This document shows positions 63,638 through 64,000 of a DNA stretch of 64,000 nt, one piece after another. The notes beneath the pieces were generated by a model that worked only from the letters and a program-made list of their open reading frames with translations, was not told the DNA's origin and did not search any database. The stretch comes from Halodesulfovibrio sp. GTDB lineage: Bacteria; Desulfobacterota; Desulfovibrionia; Desulfovibrionales; Desulfovibrionaceae. The DNA lies in the NCBI RefSeq assembly GCF_025210605.1, contig NZ_JAOARI010000036.1:1-64000 (forward strand). The letters run 5' to 3'. The number at the start of each line of letters is the position of its first letter. Position 1 is the stretch's first letter. The position numbers were made by a program, and so were the translations under genes.

Positions 63638-64000
63638 ATGAGTGATAACCGTCATTACACAACAGTGCTCGTCATCGGTTCCGGCATTGCCGGTTGTACC
63701 GCTGCCCTGCGCCTTGCTGACGAAGGTGTGCATTGTACACTGATTACGAGCAGCTCCAATTTAGATCACGGCAACTCTGCTCTGGCTCAAGGTGGTATCG
63801 TCTTTAAAGCAGACGACAACGACCATCAACAGCTGGAAAAAGACATTCTAACTGCCGGACATAGCTATAACTCTTTAAAAGCCGTCCACTCCATTGCCAT
63901 TCGCGGCCCCCATGCTGTTGAAGACATTTTGGTTAAACGTCTTGGAATTCCTTTTGCCCGCCAGAAAGCTCCTTCTGAATGCGAATGGGATTTAACCAGA
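63638..64000 (+). CDS. nadB: L-aspartate oxidase NadB, 5' part
   Basis: An FAD enzyme oxidising aspartate to iminoaspartate, the first de novo NAD step. Only the first 121 codons lie in the window and the frame is open to the edge. The N-terminal FAD loop is TTVLVIGSGIAGCTAALRLA, followed by SALAQGGIVF and KDILTAGHSYN. CAGGA lies seven bases upstream of the ATG. It is cotranscribed with nadA; the rest is beyond the window. Confidence 0.93.
   Translation, partial: MSDNRHYTTVLVIGSGIAGCTAALRLADEGVHCTLITSSSNLDHGNSALAQGGIVFKADDNDHQQLEKDILTAGHSYNSLKAVHSIAIRGPHAVEDILVKRLGIPFARQKAPSECEWDLTR

Overview
The window looks like a chromosomal segment of a sulfate-reducing deltaproteobacterium of the Desulfovibrionales. 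A marine, low-GC lineage such as Halodesulfovibrio fits best, but this is inferred from gene content and no sulfate-reduction gene is present. The pointers are a Desulfovibrio-type outer-membrane trimeric porin, lutABC lactate oxidation genes, split GcvPA/GcvPB glycine decarboxylase, OtsA/OtsB trehalose synthesis, a short-form ThiC, and A+T-rich spacers. I see no IS element, prophage, CRISPR array or rRNA. The two RNA genes are tandem identical tRNAs with a CAT anticodon.

Layout. 0.3-10.2 kb is a minus-strand block. It holds HU with a small membrane protein, rsmA, otsA, an operon (HisD-like protein, EF-G paralogue, DUF2062 protein, otsB), then lptG and lptF behind a small conserved protein. 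10.4-13.5 kb (plus) has uppP, the tRNA pair and a highly expressed porin with a structured leader. 13.6-16.5 kb holds exported MsrB, a lipoprotein, an orphan protein and a rhodanese membrane protein. 16.8-24.8 kb (plus) has ychF, a solute-binding protein coupled to a large hybrid histidine kinase, pgm, and a stand-alone receiver. 25-29.6 kb is the glycine cleavage operon gcvH-gcvPA-gcvPB-lpd without gcvT. 29.8-32.4 kb has an acetyltransferase and two exported proteins. 32.5-39.2 kb (minus) has a sigma54 two-component pair and an AsmA-like protein. 39.5-48.8 kb is mixed: a hydroxyacid dehydrogenase, thiC, an orphan radical SAM protein, a MATE pump, catalase and hypotheticals. 49.4-52.3 kb is lutCBA. 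52.4-59.8 kb (plus) has marC, a lipase-like hydrolase, a diguanylate cyclase, a YhhQ-type transporter and a chemoreceptor. The window ends with mgtE (minus) and nadC, nadA and nadB (plus); nadB is cut by the window edge.

How the genes work together. Envelope functions dominate: LptF/LptG, UppP, porin, AsmA, OmpA-like protein and lipoprotein. Signalling is dense: two histidine kinases, an NtrC-type regulator, a single receiver, a GGDEF protein and a chemoreceptor. Metabolism covers trehalose, glucose phosphate, glycine/C1, lactate, thiamine and de novo NAD synthesis.

The most interesting non-coding signals are: a two-part hairpin after ychF that pairs with the Shine-Dalgarno of the solute-binding protein/kinase operon; a terminator plus alternating hairpins in the porin leader; an orphan intrinsic terminator at about 48.93-48.99 kb suggesting an unannotated RNA; a palindrome abutting the -10 of nadAB; a PerR-like box at katA; and a FliA-type promoter at the chemoreceptor gene. 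The most unusual protein feature is a roughly 90-residue Q/Y/S/G-rich, prion-like linker in the NtrC-family regulator.
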